Positions 1 to 8,931 of a stretch of DNA of 64,000 nt are shown here, piece by piece. Positions within the stretch are counted from its first letter, which is position 1, and the number at the start of each line of letters is the position of its first letter. The position numbers were made by a program, and so were the translations under genes. Source of the stretch: CALAZP01 sp964410725 (GTDB taxonomy: Bacteria > Bacteroidota > Bacteroidia > Chitinophagales > Saprospiraceae); contig CAYPID010000001.1 in the NCBI GenBank assembly GCA_964410725.1, positions 124,001 through 188,000 on the forward strand, given 5' to 3'. Under the pieces are notes generated by a model that saw only the letters and a list, made by a program, of their open reading frames with translations, made no database searches and was not told the DNA's origin.

Positions 1-1253
1 CTAATATGGTTCGTAAAACGCTGGAAGGTCAAATTACCCCTCAAATCCCGGCTTCATTTTTACAACGGCATCCTCAAACTGAATTTCACATTGATAATGC
101 TGCAGCTTCTAAATTAACTAGAAATACTGCCCCTTGGTTGGTAAATGTTTGTAATTGGGATGATGATTTGGTTTGTAAAGCGGTGGTTTGGCTTTCAAAA
201 AAATTAAAAAAGCCCATCCTCAAACTCACCAATGAGGATTATGCAGAAAATGGGCTTAGCGACTTGATGTTAGATGTGGCTTCGAGCTATTCTATTAATA
301 TTAGGATTTTTAATCGGTTACAAAGGACGATAACTGGATGGCCTGGGGGGAAGCCAAATGAAGATGATTTATATCGACCCGAGCGAGCTGTGCCTGCACA
401 AAAAAGGGCCATCATTTTTAGTCCTCATCCCGATGACGATGTCATCAGCATGGGGGGTACCTTTTTGAGATTAGTAGATCAAGGTCACGATGTTCATGTA
501 GCTTATCAGACCTCTGGTAATATTGCTGTTCACGACCACGATGCCAAAAGGTTTGTAGAATTCATGAAGGATTTTAACGATCAATTATCCTTTAACTATC
601 CACCTTTTGAAAACGTCCATGACCTAATGATTAAGGCGCTAGCAGAAAAAAGTAGCCCTGGCAAAATTGATGTTCCTGAGGTGAGATTAGTCAAGGGATT
701 AATTAGAAGAGGTGAAGCGAGAGCGGGAGCTAGGTTTTGCGGATTAAGCGATGAAAAAATTCACTTTTTAGACTTGCCTTTTTACGAAACAGGTACACGA
801 AGAAAAAATAACTTAAGCCAAGCTGATGTCGACAAGATAAAGACATTGCTACAAGAGATTAAACCGCATCAAATTTTTGCCGCAGGCGATTTGGCTGATC
901 CACACGATACGCATAAAGTTTGTCTAGATGCCATTCTCGCAGCTTTAAAAGAGTTAAAAAATGAACCATGGATTAAAGATTGTTGGCTATGGTTGTACCG
1001 CGGTGCTTGGCATGAGTTCGAGATTCACGAAATTCACATGACTATTCCATTAAGTCCTGAAGAATTAATAAAAAAGAGAAGGGCCATTTTTATGCACCAA
1101 TCCCAGAAAGATAGGCCTCCTTTCCCTGGAGACGATGAAAGGGAATTTTGGCAAAGGGCTGAAGAACGCAATAAAGCTACAGCTCAAACATATAGAAATC
1201 TTGGATTATCCGAATATGAAGCAATGGAGGCGTTTGCCAGATATGATTATTAA
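1..1253 (+). CDS. nagB: Glucosamine-6-phosphate deaminase / PIG-L fusion, 3' part
   Basis: The reading frame is open through the left edge, so this is the C-terminal part of a longer protein. The first ~95 visible residues look like the end of a NagB-type sugar-phosphate isomerase/deaminase. After a linker, a PIG-L (LmbE-like) zinc deacetylase domain starts near visible residue 135. It carries the metal motif HPDDD (141-145) and a later PHDTH histidine motif. Bacteroidota commonly carry a ~640-residue protein of this two-domain type, annotated as glucosamine-6-phosphate deaminase (GlcN6P to Fru6P plus ammonia). The PIG-L half may deacetylate an N-acetylated amino sugar, but its substrate is unproven. 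The gene ends 2 bases from the convergent murA stop. Confidence 0.85.
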   Translation, partial: NMVRKTLEGQITPQIPASFLQRHPQTEFHIDNAAASKLTRNTAPWLVNVCNWDDDLVCKAVVWLSKKLKKPILKLTNEDYAENGLSDLMLDVASSYSINIRIFNRLQRTITGWPGGKPNEDDLYRPERAVPAQKRAIIFSPHPDDDVISMGGTFLRLVDQGHDVHVAYQTSGNIAVHDHDAKRFVEFMKDFNDQLSFNYPPFENVHDLMIKALAEKSSPGKIDVPEVRLVKGLIRRGEARAGARFCGLSDEKIHFLDLPFYETGTRRKNNLSQADVDKIKTLLQEIKPHQIFAAGDLADPHDTHKVCLDAILAALKELKNEPWIKDCWLWLYRGAWHEFEIHEIHMTIPLSPEELIKKRRAIFMHQSQKDRPPFPGDDEREFWQRAEERNKATAQTYRNLGLSEYEAMEAFARYDY

Positions 1254-1255
1254 AA

Positions 1256-2566
1256 TTATATCCTTTTGATTCTTGCGCCTATTTGATTCAATCTAGCCTC
1301 CATTTGCTCATATCCTCGATCTATCTGAGAAATATTGTGTATGCTGCTCTTTCCCTCGGCGGAGAGGGCGGCTATCAAAAGTGAAACCCCTGCCCTAATA
1401 TCGGGAGAGGTCATTTCAATTCCTCTGAGGGGTGAACGACCACCATTTCCAATCACAGTCGCTCTATGAGGATCGCACAAGATAATTTGCGCTCCCATAT
1501 CAATTAACTTGTCGACAAAAAATAAGCGACTTTCAAACATTTTTTGATGAAATAGGACACTGCCCTCACATTGAGTCGCTACCACTAATAATATACTCAT
1601 TAAATCAGGCGTAAAACCAGGCCAGGGGGCATCATAGATGGTCATAATGGCTCCGTCTATGAAGGATTGTACAGTGTACCTTTCTTTTTCAGGTACGATG
1701 ATGTCATTACCCTCCTGTTCTATATCAATTCCAATCTTTCTAAAAACACTTGGAATAATACCTAAATCATTTATTCGAGCGTCTGAAATGGTCAAGGTTG
1801 ATTTGGTCATAGCAGCTAATCCAATAAAACTGCCAATTTCAATCATGTCTGGCATAATGGTATGTTTGGTACCATTCAAATTTTCCACGCCCTCAATAAC
1901 CAAAAGGTTAGATCCAATCCCCTTAATTTTAGCTCCCATTTTATTCAACATTTTGCACAACTGCTGAATATATGGTTCACAAGCTGCGTTGTATAAATGG
2001 GTGGTTCCATGGGCAAAACAAGCTGCCATTAAGACATTAGCTGTTCCAGTAACTGAAATCTCTTCCATGAGAATATTAGCACCTTTCAACATGGGAGTTG
2101 ATAGGGTAAAACTTCTACTTAAGCCATCATAGCTGAAGACAGCACCTAGATTTTCCAACCCAATCAAATGGGTGTCCAAACGCCTTCTTCCAATTTTATC
2201 GCCCCCAGGCATAGGCAATTTCACTTTCCCTAAACGAGCAAGTAGAGGACCCAACAACATTACAGAGCCCCTAATTTTTTTAGAAGCTTCAATAAATTCA
2301 TTGGTATCTAGAAAACGATCATTCAAGTCATTTGCACAAAACAAATAGTGACCTTTACCTAATTTTTGAACGGTTACCCCTAAACCCTTCAGTAAACTAA
2401 TTAAATTTTTGACATCTAAAATCTCTGGAACATTACTAACCTCTACTTCTTCAGAGGTTAATAGAACCGCACACAATATCTGTAATGCTTCGTTTTTGGC
2501 ACCCTGTGGAGCAATAGTACCGGATAATTTATTCCCACCAATTACCTCGAAAGTAGTACCCTCCAT
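1256..2566 (-). CDS. murA: UDP-N-acetylglucosamine 1-carboxyvinyltransferase (MurA)
   Basis: First committed step of cytoplasmic peptidoglycan synthesis: transfers enolpyruvate from PEP to UDP-GlcNAc. At 436 residues it has normal length with the two-lobed EPSP-synthase-like fold. The N-terminal substrate motif reads GAKNEALQ. The active-site loop reads PGGDKIGRRR, where E. coli has PGGCTIGARP, so the fosfomycin-target cysteine is replaced by Asp123. This natural Cys-to-Asp form is known from fosfomycin-insensitive MurA enzymes of other bacteria. The gene lies 6 bases after the DUF4290 gene on the same strand, a pairing I recall as common in Bacteroidota. Confidence 0.95.
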   Translation of the reverse strand: MEGTTFEVIGGNKLSGTIAPQGAKNEALQILCAVLLTSEEVEVSNVPEILDVKNLISLLKGLGVTVQKLGKGHYLFCANDLNDRFLDTNEFIEASKKIRGSVMLLGPLLARLGKVKLPMPGGDKIGRRRLDTHLIGLENLGAVFSYDGLSRSFTLSTPMLKGANILMEEISVTGTANVLMAACFAHGTTHLYNAACEPYIQQLCKMLNKMGAKIKGIGSNLLVIEGVENLNGTKHTIMPDMIEIGSFIGLAAMTKSTLTISDARINDLGIIPSVFRKIGIDIEQEGNDIIVPEKERYTVQSFIDGAIMTIYDAPWPGFTPDLMSILLVVATQCEGSVLFHQKMFESRLFFVDKLIDMGAQIILCDPHRATVIGNGGRSPLRGIEMTSPDIRAGVSLLIAALSAEGKSSIHNISQIDRGYEQMEARLNQIGARIKRI

Positions 2567-2572
2567 AATGGT

Positions 2573-3250
2573 CTATTTCCTTTTTTTATTCCTAGATTTT
2601 AGTTTGCCTCCCTGATTGGAATAGCCCCCCTGCCTCTTACGTTTTCTCTGATATCCTCCTGCATTCCCACTATTGTAATTGGGAATATTAGCTCCACTAT
2701 TCAAAGTCTTGTCCAAATTTACTCCATCATCTACCATCAACTTGCCACCAGTCATTACCTTTAAATCGTTTTTAACCACATCATCGCTTACATAATGCTC
2801 TTTATTCCAAGTCTTATAGGCCATTTTCATATAAGCAGCAATAATATTGACTGCCTCTGCCTGTTTTTCTGGATCATTTTCCATATCAATGGCCTTCTTA
2901 ATCAAAACTTGAATATTATGGCCATAGTGCCTGAACTTCGTTTCCATTACAGGATAACTAACAGGCTCAGGTTTTTTTAGGTGATCCTCTAACGTTGGTT
3001 TAATTCCATCTGGTGGAGTCACGTCTATGTCATAATCTGCAATCCTAAATAAGTGTTTCCATAATTTTTCTCTATAGTCCTCTAAATTTTTACTCTGAGG
3101 ATTCATCTGAAACATAAGGTCAATAATCTGAATCACAACCTGATGTCGCTTCTCAGGATTTTCTACCGTTTTGGCGTATTGAATAAGTTTCTGAACATTA
3201 CGTCCATATTCTGGCATAATCAATTCTTCCCTTGAAGAATTATATTCCAT
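2573..3250 (-). CDS. DUF4290 family protein
   Basis: A predicted cytoplasmic, mainly helical protein recognised from its N-terminal MEYNSSREE and PEYGRNVQKL motifs, typical of DUF4290 in Bacteroidota. The C-terminal ~40 residues are rich in Gly, Lys and Arg and end in a very basic tail (KSRNKKRK), which could bind nucleic acid or membrane. An ATG five codons further upstream (3265) is in frame. I prefer the inner ATG because relatives start with M-x-YN. Function is unknown. Its position just before murA suggests co-expression with cell-wall synthesis and nothing more. Confidence 0.85.
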   Translation of the reverse strand: MEYNSSREELIMPEYGRNVQKLIQYAKTVENPEKRHQVVIQIIDLMFQMNPQSKNLEDYREKLWKHLFRIADYDIDVTPPDGIKPTLEDHLKKPEPVSYPVMETKFRHYGHNIQVLIKKAIDMENDPEKQAEAVNIIAAYMKMAYKTWNKEHYVSDDVVKNDLKVMTGGKLMVDDGVNLDKTLNSGANIPNYNSGNAGGYQRKRKRQGGYSNQGGKLKSRNKKRK

Positions 3251-3298
3251 CTCTGTCAGAAGCATATTTTTAGTTTAATTTTTTCAAATAGAAGTCCA

Positions 3299-4648
3299 TT
3301 AAAATTGGGTATAAGCTACTCTCAACTTTACCCCATACTTGGGATGCGAAGCAGAATAAAATATAGCCCTCTCCGCACTTTCTCTCTTGGGGAAAATGGA
3401 TAAAATAACCTTTGTATTTCCTAGACCATTAGCAACGGATTGCACATGACCTGTTATATTCATATTGTAAGATCCCGGTTCATTCTCCTCACCTGGAATG
3501 TACACTCCTCCAAAAAAAGCATCTAAGTTGGTGGAGCCAATTTGTATATCTTGAATGGGTAATAAATCTCCATTTTCTTCTGTTGATAAAACAATTCTTT
3601 GGGGATACTCAAAAATAGAAGTGTCATTATCTGGATGATCTGCAACAAAAAGTTGAATCTCAGCTTTATTGATAACTGCATCTTTAAATGATTGGGCAAA
3701 TGAGAAATCCAATTCAATATCAGCTCCTGACATACCTTCAACAAAAAGGAGTGTATCTAAATTTTGATTGATGGCTTCTCCAATTAGAGAACCTTCATAA
3801 TTATTCTCATATTTTACTGCTTTTACACTGAAATCATTCACCCGCAATTGATATCGGTTGATGACAGTATCTTGCGTTCGGTAGTATAAGTAAATTCCAG
3901 CCCTACCAGTAGAAAGATCAAATCCAAGTAAAGAGGTCCCATTACTGGATTTAGGTCTTACTACAATGCCATTTAAAGATTCCAAAAAAGTGGCATCCGA
4001 ATCATAAGTAGATGGGTCGAATTGCATAATTTGATTTCCGAAAGCCTCAGACAAAGGTATTTTGATGTGAGGATAAAAGCTGGTATCAGACTCCCCTGAA
4101 GAATAATTCAATAATGGAAGGCTATCAGGGCTGTACTGAATCGTTGTGGACCCTATAGAAAGCTGGTTGTATGCGGGATTTAGATTAGAATAATAGGTTT
4201 GCGTTCTATCCAGTTGTTCTACTAGCTGAAACACCTCTACGTCAAAAGTAGCAGAAGAATCTCCAACCCACGGATTCGAAGCGTGAAAAGGCAATAACAG
4301 AAAAATTTCTTCTAAAACACCTTCGGTAAAATCAGGGGTGTAATCCGGCCTAGGTTCTAAATAAAGACTGGCTTGATTTTTTCCAAATAAATTATCTTGA
4401 TAAGAACCCAGATAATAAATATTGAGCTGCTCGGAGAGGGATGGACCATAGGTGCTAACGCTATCTACTTGTATAGTCTTGGCAACAATTTTTATATCGT
4501 CCACATATTCTACAGTAGTAGGATTAGATTCTACAATGCCGCCTCCTAATGTTAAAGGATCAGAACAAGAATTTAGAAAAAATAATAGGGCTATAACAAC
4601 CCCACCCCATTTTTTAGGATTTCTTGACAAGTTGTGGTGTAACGACAT
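3299..4648 (-). CDS. DUF4270 family lipoprotein
   Basis: A secreted lipoprotein of unknown function. A short hydrophobic signal segment is followed by lipobox LNSC, giving a predicted lipidated Cys28, then the SDPLTLGGG start seen in DUF4270 proteins. The remainder is predicted beta-rich with many polar residues and no catalytic motif that I recognise. It is probably anchored in the outer membrane. It sits between the GT5-like gene and the DUF4290 gene on the same strand, with gaps of about 50 bases. I recall a DUF4270 / half-glycogen-synthase pairing in many Bacteroidota, which argues for a shared but undefined envelope role. Confidence 0.85.
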   Translation of the reverse strand: MSLHHNLSRNPKKWGGVVIALLFFLNSCSDPLTLGGGIVESNPTTVEYVDDIKIVAKTIQVDSVSTYGPSLSEQLNIYYLGSYQDNLFGKNQASLYLEPRPDYTPDFTEGVLEEIFLLLPFHASNPWVGDSSATFDVEVFQLVEQLDRTQTYYSNLNPAYNQLSIGSTTIQYSPDSLPLLNYSSGESDTSFYPHIKIPLSEAFGNQIMQFDPSTYDSDATFLESLNGIVVRPKSSNGTSLLGFDLSTGRAGIYLYYRTQDTVINRYQLRVNDFSVKAVKYENNYEGSLIGEAINQNLDTLLFVEGMSGADIELDFSFAQSFKDAVINKAEIQLFVADHPDNDTSIFEYPQRIVLSTEENGDLLPIQDIQIGSTNLDAFFGGVYIPGEENEPGSYNMNITGHVQSVANGLGNTKVILSIFPKRESAERAIFYSASHPKYGVKLRVAYTQF

Positions 4649-4699
4649 ATCTGCTCTTCCAGAAAAATTAAAAATTAATGCAAATAAAAAGAAAATAAA

Positions 4700-5518
4700 C
4701 TAGTCAGAAACTTCCTCACCTAATAAGGTTCTATAAAATTCCATGTATTTCGATAAGTCTAAAGGTCCCTCTTGCAACAAGCATGGCTTATCTGAATAAT
4801 TCATCCCCAGCTTTGCGTTTTCATCAAGCGTTTCACTCCCCTGAATTATTGCATCTGCAAATGCACCTGCCCCTTTGTGTAAAGCTAAATCAGCTCCATT
4901 ATAATAGGCTTCTAGCTCTTTTTCACTCAGATTATTAATCGTCGCTTTTCCTTTAAACGTTCCTGAAACCTTAGAATCGATATGGCTATTATAGACCGAA
5001 TAAACCGTTTTTACTTGCTGAAAAAGAGGTTCACTTTTGTAGGCTGTTTTTAGATAAAGAGGAACCAAACTGGTCAACCAACCATGGCAATGGATAATAT
5101 CAGGAGCCCAACCAAATTTCTTGACCGTTTCCATAACTCCCTTACAAAAGAACACCATTCGGTCTACATTATCACTGTAAGATTTTCCCTTAGAATCTTC
5201 AAAAGTGAATTTTCTTTTAAAAAAGTCTTCATTATCCAAAAAATAAACTTGCATTCTAGCCTCAGGTAAAGAGGCCACTTTTATGATTAATGGATAATCA
5301 TCATCGTCTACAATAATATTCATTCCCGATAATCTTACCACCTCGTGTAACCGATGCCGCCTTTCGTTAATCAACCCATATCTAGGCATAAGTATCCTGA
5401 TTTCCATTCCATTTTCCTGAATATGTTGAGGAAGTTTTCTGGCAATTTCAGATATCTCATTCAAGGCGGTATAAGGCTGCATTTCCTGAGTAACGATAAG
5501 TACTCTGTTCTTACTCAT
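4700..5518 (-). CDS. Glycogen/starch synthase N-terminal (GT5) domain protein
   Basis: Resembles the N-terminal Rossmann lobe of GT5 glycogen synthases: an N-terminal beta strand (NRVLIVTQEMQPY), the INERRHRLHEV region and a CHGW motif in DIIHCHGWLTSLVPLYL. Full GT5 enzymes are ~480 residues. This protein stops at 272 and lacks the C-terminal nucleotide-sugar-binding lobe, so autonomous ADP-glucose transfer is doubtful. Similar half-length proteins occur across Bacteroidota, often beside pantothenate biosynthesis genes (from memory), and no panC is visible here. It heads a minus-strand run into the DUF4270 gene. A -7-like element lies about 55 bases upstream. Confidence 0.8.
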   Translation of the reverse strand: MSKNRVLIVTQEMQPYTALNEISEIARKLPQHIQENGMEIRILMPRYGLINERRHRLHEVVRLSGMNIIVDDDDYPLIIKVASLPEARMQVYFLDNEDFFKRKFTFEDSKGKSYSDNVDRMVFFCKGVMETVKKFGWAPDIIHCHGWLTSLVPLYLKTAYKSEPLFQQVKTVYSVYNSHIDSKVSGTFKGKATINNLSEKELEAYYNGADLALHKGAGAFADAIIQGSETLDENAKLGMNYSDKPCLLQEGPLDLSKYMEFYRTLLGEEVSD

Positions 5519-5573
5519 AAATTTCTAATCTTTATCACAATAGAAAAAGTGAATAGCCCTCAACTTAAGACCG

Positions 5574-5581
5574 CAAATATA
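5574..5581 (-). promoter_or_regulatory. Bacteroidota -7 promoter element before the GT5-like gene
   Basis: On the minus strand this reads TATATTTG, an exact TAnnTTTG match. It would give a leader of roughly 50 bases for the GT5-like / DUF4270 / DUF4290 / murA run. I do not see a clear TTTG -33 element at the usual distance. Confidence 0.5.
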
Positions 5582-5694
5582 AGAAAAAAGGCTAAGATAT
5601 TTTAGTTTTGCAGGTTTATAACCCAATAGGCTTATAAATAATGCTTTCTGTTTCAGTTTAGTTTTAACTTTAAAGTTTTAAATTAACCAGTTTT

Positions 5695-6789
5695 ATGTGG
5701 GTATTATTGTCCAATTTACACAATCCCCTTTGGATTAGGGTTAAAACCCTACTAAAGTTTTTTGTTTTCCTAGGCACTGGGGTGGGGATTTTGTATTTGG
5801 TGTACCTCAAACAATCGGAAGCCTATCTTGAAGAATGTATCCAAAAAAACATTCCTGCCGAAGATTGTAGTTTACTGGAAAAAGTGCTTTCCGACTTTGC
5901 CTCCGCTAATTATTGGTGGATTTTGATGGTATGGTTGGCCTTTAACTTGAGTAATTGGAGTAGAGCAGTCCGCTGGAAAATGCTTTTAAAACCATTGGGC
6001 TACACCCCGAGGATGCTCAATCTATTTATGTCTATTCTCATTGGATATTTTGCCAATTTGGGTCTTCCGAGAATGGGTGAGGTGGTTCGGGCTGCAACGG
6101 TTCAACAATATGAAAAAATCCCTCTAGAAAACGCTATGGGTACTATTGTTACCGATCGAATTATAGATGTGATTTGCATTCTCTTAATCACTGGACTAGC
6201 AGTTTTGCTAGAATTTGATACCTTTTTGAATTTTGCCAACAACTATGTGGACCTGTCTGGCAAACTAAATGCCCCTTTCCTGCTAATAGCCTTAGGAGTC
6301 ATAGGATTATTGGGAATCTTTATCTTAAGACAATTTCTGGTTTCAGAAAAATGGAAAAATCATTCATTGGTCATCAAAGTTAAATCATTCATCATAGGTT
6401 TCAAATCAGGAATTTTGTCTGTATCAAAATTGGAAAATCCCGGTTGGTTCCTATTCCATACATTTAACATCTGGCTCATGTATTTTACAATGACCTACTT
6501 TTGTTTTTTTGCATTTGAACCGACCGCTCAACTGGCTCCGGTAGTTGGCCTGGTTGTTTTCGTATTTGGATCATGGGGTATTGTTATTCCATCTCCTGGT
6601 GGTATGGGAACCTATCATTTTCTAGCTCAGACAGCACTTATGATATACGGAGTAAGTGGAGAAAATGGTTTTTCTTGGGCGAATATTTCATTCTTTTCCA
6701 TTCAATTAGGGGCAAATGTTTTCCTTGGTTTATTGAGCTTACTTATATTGCCTTTTTACAACAAACAATATTCTAAATCCATAAGATAA
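5695..6789 (+). CDS. Lysylphosphatidylglycerol synthase-like (UPF0104 / flippase-like) membrane protein
   Basis: An integral membrane protein of 364 residues with about eight hydrophobic segments and the family features NWSRAVRWKMLL after the second segment and LGLPRMGEVVRA in the cytoplasmic loop. This matches the transmembrane domain of MprF-like and UPF0104 proteins. The catalytic lysyl-transferase domain is absent, so a lipid-flipping or other transport role is more likely than aminoacyl-lipid synthesis. The start is the ATG before WVLLSNLHN. The stop is 4 bases before the next gene, so both are probably co-transcribed. Confidence 0.85.
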   Translation: MWVLLSNLHNPLWIRVKTLLKFFVFLGTGVGILYLVYLKQSEAYLEECIQKNIPAEDCSLLEKVLSDFASANYWWILMVWLAFNLSNWSRAVRWKMLLKPLGYTPRMLNLFMSILIGYFANLGLPRMGEVVRAATVQQYEKIPLENAMGTIVTDRIIDVICILLITGLAVLLEFDTFLNFANNYVDLSGKLNAPFLLIALGVIGLLGIFILRQFLVSEKWKNHSLVIKVKSFIIGFKSGILSVSKLENPGWFLFHTFNIWLMYFTMTYFCFFAFEPTAQLAPVVGLVVFVFGSWGIVIPSPGGMGTYHFLAQTALMIYGVSGENGFSWANISFFSIQLGANVFLGLLSLLILPFYNKQYSKSIR

Positions 6790-6793
6790 TTCA

Positions 6794-7285
6794 GTGAAGC
6801 ATTTTGAAGCCCTGGAATTGAAAATTATGTCTCTTGCCCAATTAGTTCTCGCCAGAAATAAATGGGCTTCAGAAAATCAAAAAGTAGTTTTTACCAACGG
6901 GTGTTTTGATATTTTACATTTCGGTCATATTCACTATTTAGCAGATGCTGCGGATTGCGGTGACAAATTAATAGTAGGATTAAATAGTGACTCCTCCGTT
7001 AGCGCACTAAAAGGTCCTTCCAGACCTATTAATGATATAATGACCAGAAAAACACTATTGTCAAGCCTATCTTTCGTAGATGCAGTAATAGTTTTTGAAA
7101 AAGCTACTCCCTTGGAACTGATTCAAGAATTAACGCCAGATGTTTTGGTAAAAGGTGGTGATTGGGAAACCTCTCAAATTATTGGTTCTGATTGGGTTCT
7201 TCAACATGGAGGAGAAGTCCTATCACTGCCCTTCATAGAAGGGTATTCAACCACCTCCATCGAAACTAAAATAAAAAATAGTTAA
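6794..7285 (+). CDS. rfaE2: D-glycero-beta-D-manno-heptose 1-phosphate adenylyltransferase
   Basis: A cytidylyltransferase-fold enzyme that activates heptose-1-phosphate with ATP to ADP-heptose for lipopolysaccharide core synthesis. The nucleotide-binding motif TNGCFDILHFGH lies at residues 35-46, followed by GLNSDSSV, and the C-terminus carries GYSTTSI. It corresponds to the C-terminal half of E. coli HldE; the kinase half is not fused. The start is a GTG 4 bases after the previous stop. An ATG 33 bases later (MSLAQLV) is the alternative, but residues before it resemble the N-terminus I remember for relatives. Confidence 0.92.
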   Translation: MKHFEALELKIMSLAQLVLARNKWASENQKVVFTNGCFDILHFGHIHYLADAADCGDKLIVGLNSDSSVSALKGPSRPINDIMTRKTLLSSLSFVDAVIVFEKATPLELIQELTPDVLVKGGDWETSQIIGSDWVLQHGGEVLSLPFIEGYSTTSIETKIKNS

Positions 7286-7290
7286 GCTAG

Positions 7291-8103
7291 ATGCAAACTT
7301 ATTCCATTAAAGACCTAAGCCAATTTTTGGAAGCTATGGCTCCATTAGCCACACAAGAATCCTATGATAACTGTGGGCTTTTGATTGGTCATTATGACGA
7401 TACTATAACCGGAATTGTTACCTGCTTGGATTGCACAGAAGAAGTTATTCAAGAGGCTTTAAATCTTGGTGCAAACACTATTGTTTGTCATCATCCCATC
7501 ATATTTAGCCCGTTAAAAAAACTGACCTACCTTAACTATACGGAGAGAATTATAACCAAAGCAATTAAAAACAACCTCAATATTTACGCTATTCACACCA
7601 ACTTAGATAATTATTTAGTGGATGGAGTCAACACCAAGATAGCCCAAAGATTAGGCCTTAAAGAACTAGAATCCTTAGCGCCTTTATCGGGTAATTTCGA
7701 TTCCAATACTTTTGGTTCAGGAATGATTGGCAATCTACCTGAGCCTATGCCAACGTCAGTTTTTTTTGATTTTTTGTACCACAGGATGCAAACCCCCTTG
7801 ATTCGCCACACTGCTTTCGTTAAAGAGCGGATTGGTAAGGTAGCTATTTGTGGGGGTTCCGGTAGCTTCTTATTTCCCAGTGCTTTAGATAAAGGAGCAG
7901 ATATTTTTGTCACCTCAGATTACAAATACCACCAATTTTTCGATGCAGAAGATAAAATTATCATTGCAGATATAGGTCACTATGAATCAGAACAATTCAC
8001 TATAGAATTGTTACATGAAATATTATCGAGGAAATTTAATAATTTTGCAGTTTATTCTACGAAAATAAATACCAACCCAATTCAATATTTTTTTAAAGCA
8101 TAA
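7291..8103 (+). CDS. Nif3-like dinuclear metal centre protein
   Basis: A member of the Nif3/YbgI/DUF34 family, which forms hexameric rings with a two-metal site. Metal-ligand motifs are visible: CHHPI at 66-70, HTNLDNY near 106, and HYESEQF near the C-terminus. At 270 residues it has the short architecture, without the PII-like insert that lengthens many relatives to ~365. Family members are linked to GTP cyclohydrolase-like or hydrolase activities but lack an agreed function. It sits directly before the zinc-ribbon coiled-coil gene, a frequent pairing. Confidence 0.9.
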   Translation: MQTYSIKDLSQFLEAMAPLATQESYDNCGLLIGHYDDTITGIVTCLDCTEEVIQEALNLGANTIVCHHPIIFSPLKKLTYLNYTERIITKAIKNNLNIYAIHTNLDNYLVDGVNTKIAQRLGLKELESLAPLSGNFDSNTFGSGMIGNLPEPMPTSVFFDFLYHRMQTPLIRHTAFVKERIGKVAICGGSGSFLFPSALDKGADIFVTSDYKYHQFFDAEDKIIIADIGHYESEQFTIELLHEILSRKFNNFAVYSTKINTNPIQYFFKA

Positions 8104-8112
8104 TAAACCATC

Positions 8113-8862
8113 ATGGCGGAGACAACTATAGCTGAAAAACTAAAACAATTATACCAATTACAACAAATTGACTCTCAGATAGACGAAATTGCTGTTTTAA
8201 AAGGGGAACTCCCAGTAGAGGTAACGGATTTAGAGGATGCCATTGCCGGATTAGATACCCGTATTGGAAAATTACAAGCGCATTTGGACGATAAAAACGA
8301 TGAAATTCTGGAGCAAAAAAGGCTAATTAAAGAATCTGAGGCCCTTATAGCTAAATACAAGACTCAATTGGATAACGTGAAGAACAATCGCGAATTCGAG
8401 GCCTTGACCAAAGAATTACAAATGCAGGAGTTGGAAATCCAACTTTCAGATAAGAAAATAAAAAAGTTTGGCGAAGAAATAGACCAGATTAAAAAAAGCC
8501 TTGACAATAATAAAGAAATCAAAAAGAAAAACGAGGACAACCTCGTAACCAAAAAAGAGGAGCTTAAAGAGATTATTGCCAAAACAGAAAAGGACGAAGA
8601 TAAATTGATTAAAGCTTCTGAAAAAGCGAGAAAAAAAGTTGAAGAACGGTTGTTAAAAGCGTACGATAAAACTAGGTCCTCATACCGAAACGGTTTAGCC
8701 GTAGTAACGGTAGAAAGAAATTCATGTGGTGGATGCTTCAATAAAATACCTCCACAACTTCAATTAGAGATTGCGATGAGAAAAAATATCATTGTATGTG
8801 AACACTGTGGAAGAATTCTTGTGGATGAAACTATTTTAAACAAGGAAGAAGCAGTGGGATAA
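8113..8862 (+). CDS. C4-type zinc-ribbon coiled-coil protein
   Basis: A 249-residue cytoplasmic protein. Residues ~10-190 form a long charged coiled coil rich in Lys and Glu. The C-terminal ~45 residues form a zinc ribbon with CGGC and CEHCG knuckles. This is the DUF164 / CdsZ-like architecture found next to Nif3-family genes. Proteins of this type have been proposed to act at the ribosome or in nucleic-acid binding, and the exact function is unsettled. It starts 9 bases after the Nif3 stop, so the two are almost certainly one transcription unit. Confidence 0.88.
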   Translation: MAETTIAEKLKQLYQLQQIDSQIDEIAVLKGELPVEVTDLEDAIAGLDTRIGKLQAHLDDKNDEILEQKRLIKESEALIAKYKTQLDNVKNNREFEALTKELQMQELEIQLSDKKIKKFGEEIDQIKKSLDNNKEIKKKNEDNLVTKKEELKEIIAKTEKDEDKLIKASEKARKKVEERLLKAYDKTRSSYRNGLAVVTVERNSCGGCFNKIPPQLQLEIAMRKNIIVCEHCGRILVDETILNKEEAVG

Positions 8863-8886
8863 CTATCAACACCCAAAAAATTGGTG

Positions 8887-8894
8887 TACTTTTG
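8887..8894 (+). promoter_or_regulatory. Bacteroidota -7 promoter element before hppA
   Basis: TACTTTTG matches TAnnTTTG exactly. It lies about 38 bases before the hppA ATG, so the pyrophosphatase gene probably has its own promoter separate from the nif3/zinc-ribbon unit. Confidence 0.5.
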
Positions 8895-8931
8895 CCCGTC
8901 AATTTGAATATTTTATAATAAATAACGTACT

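Noticed and set aside
1638..1967. Plus-strand frame of 109 codons inside murA
   Set aside because: Antisense to a clear MurA; the composition follows the MurA codons.
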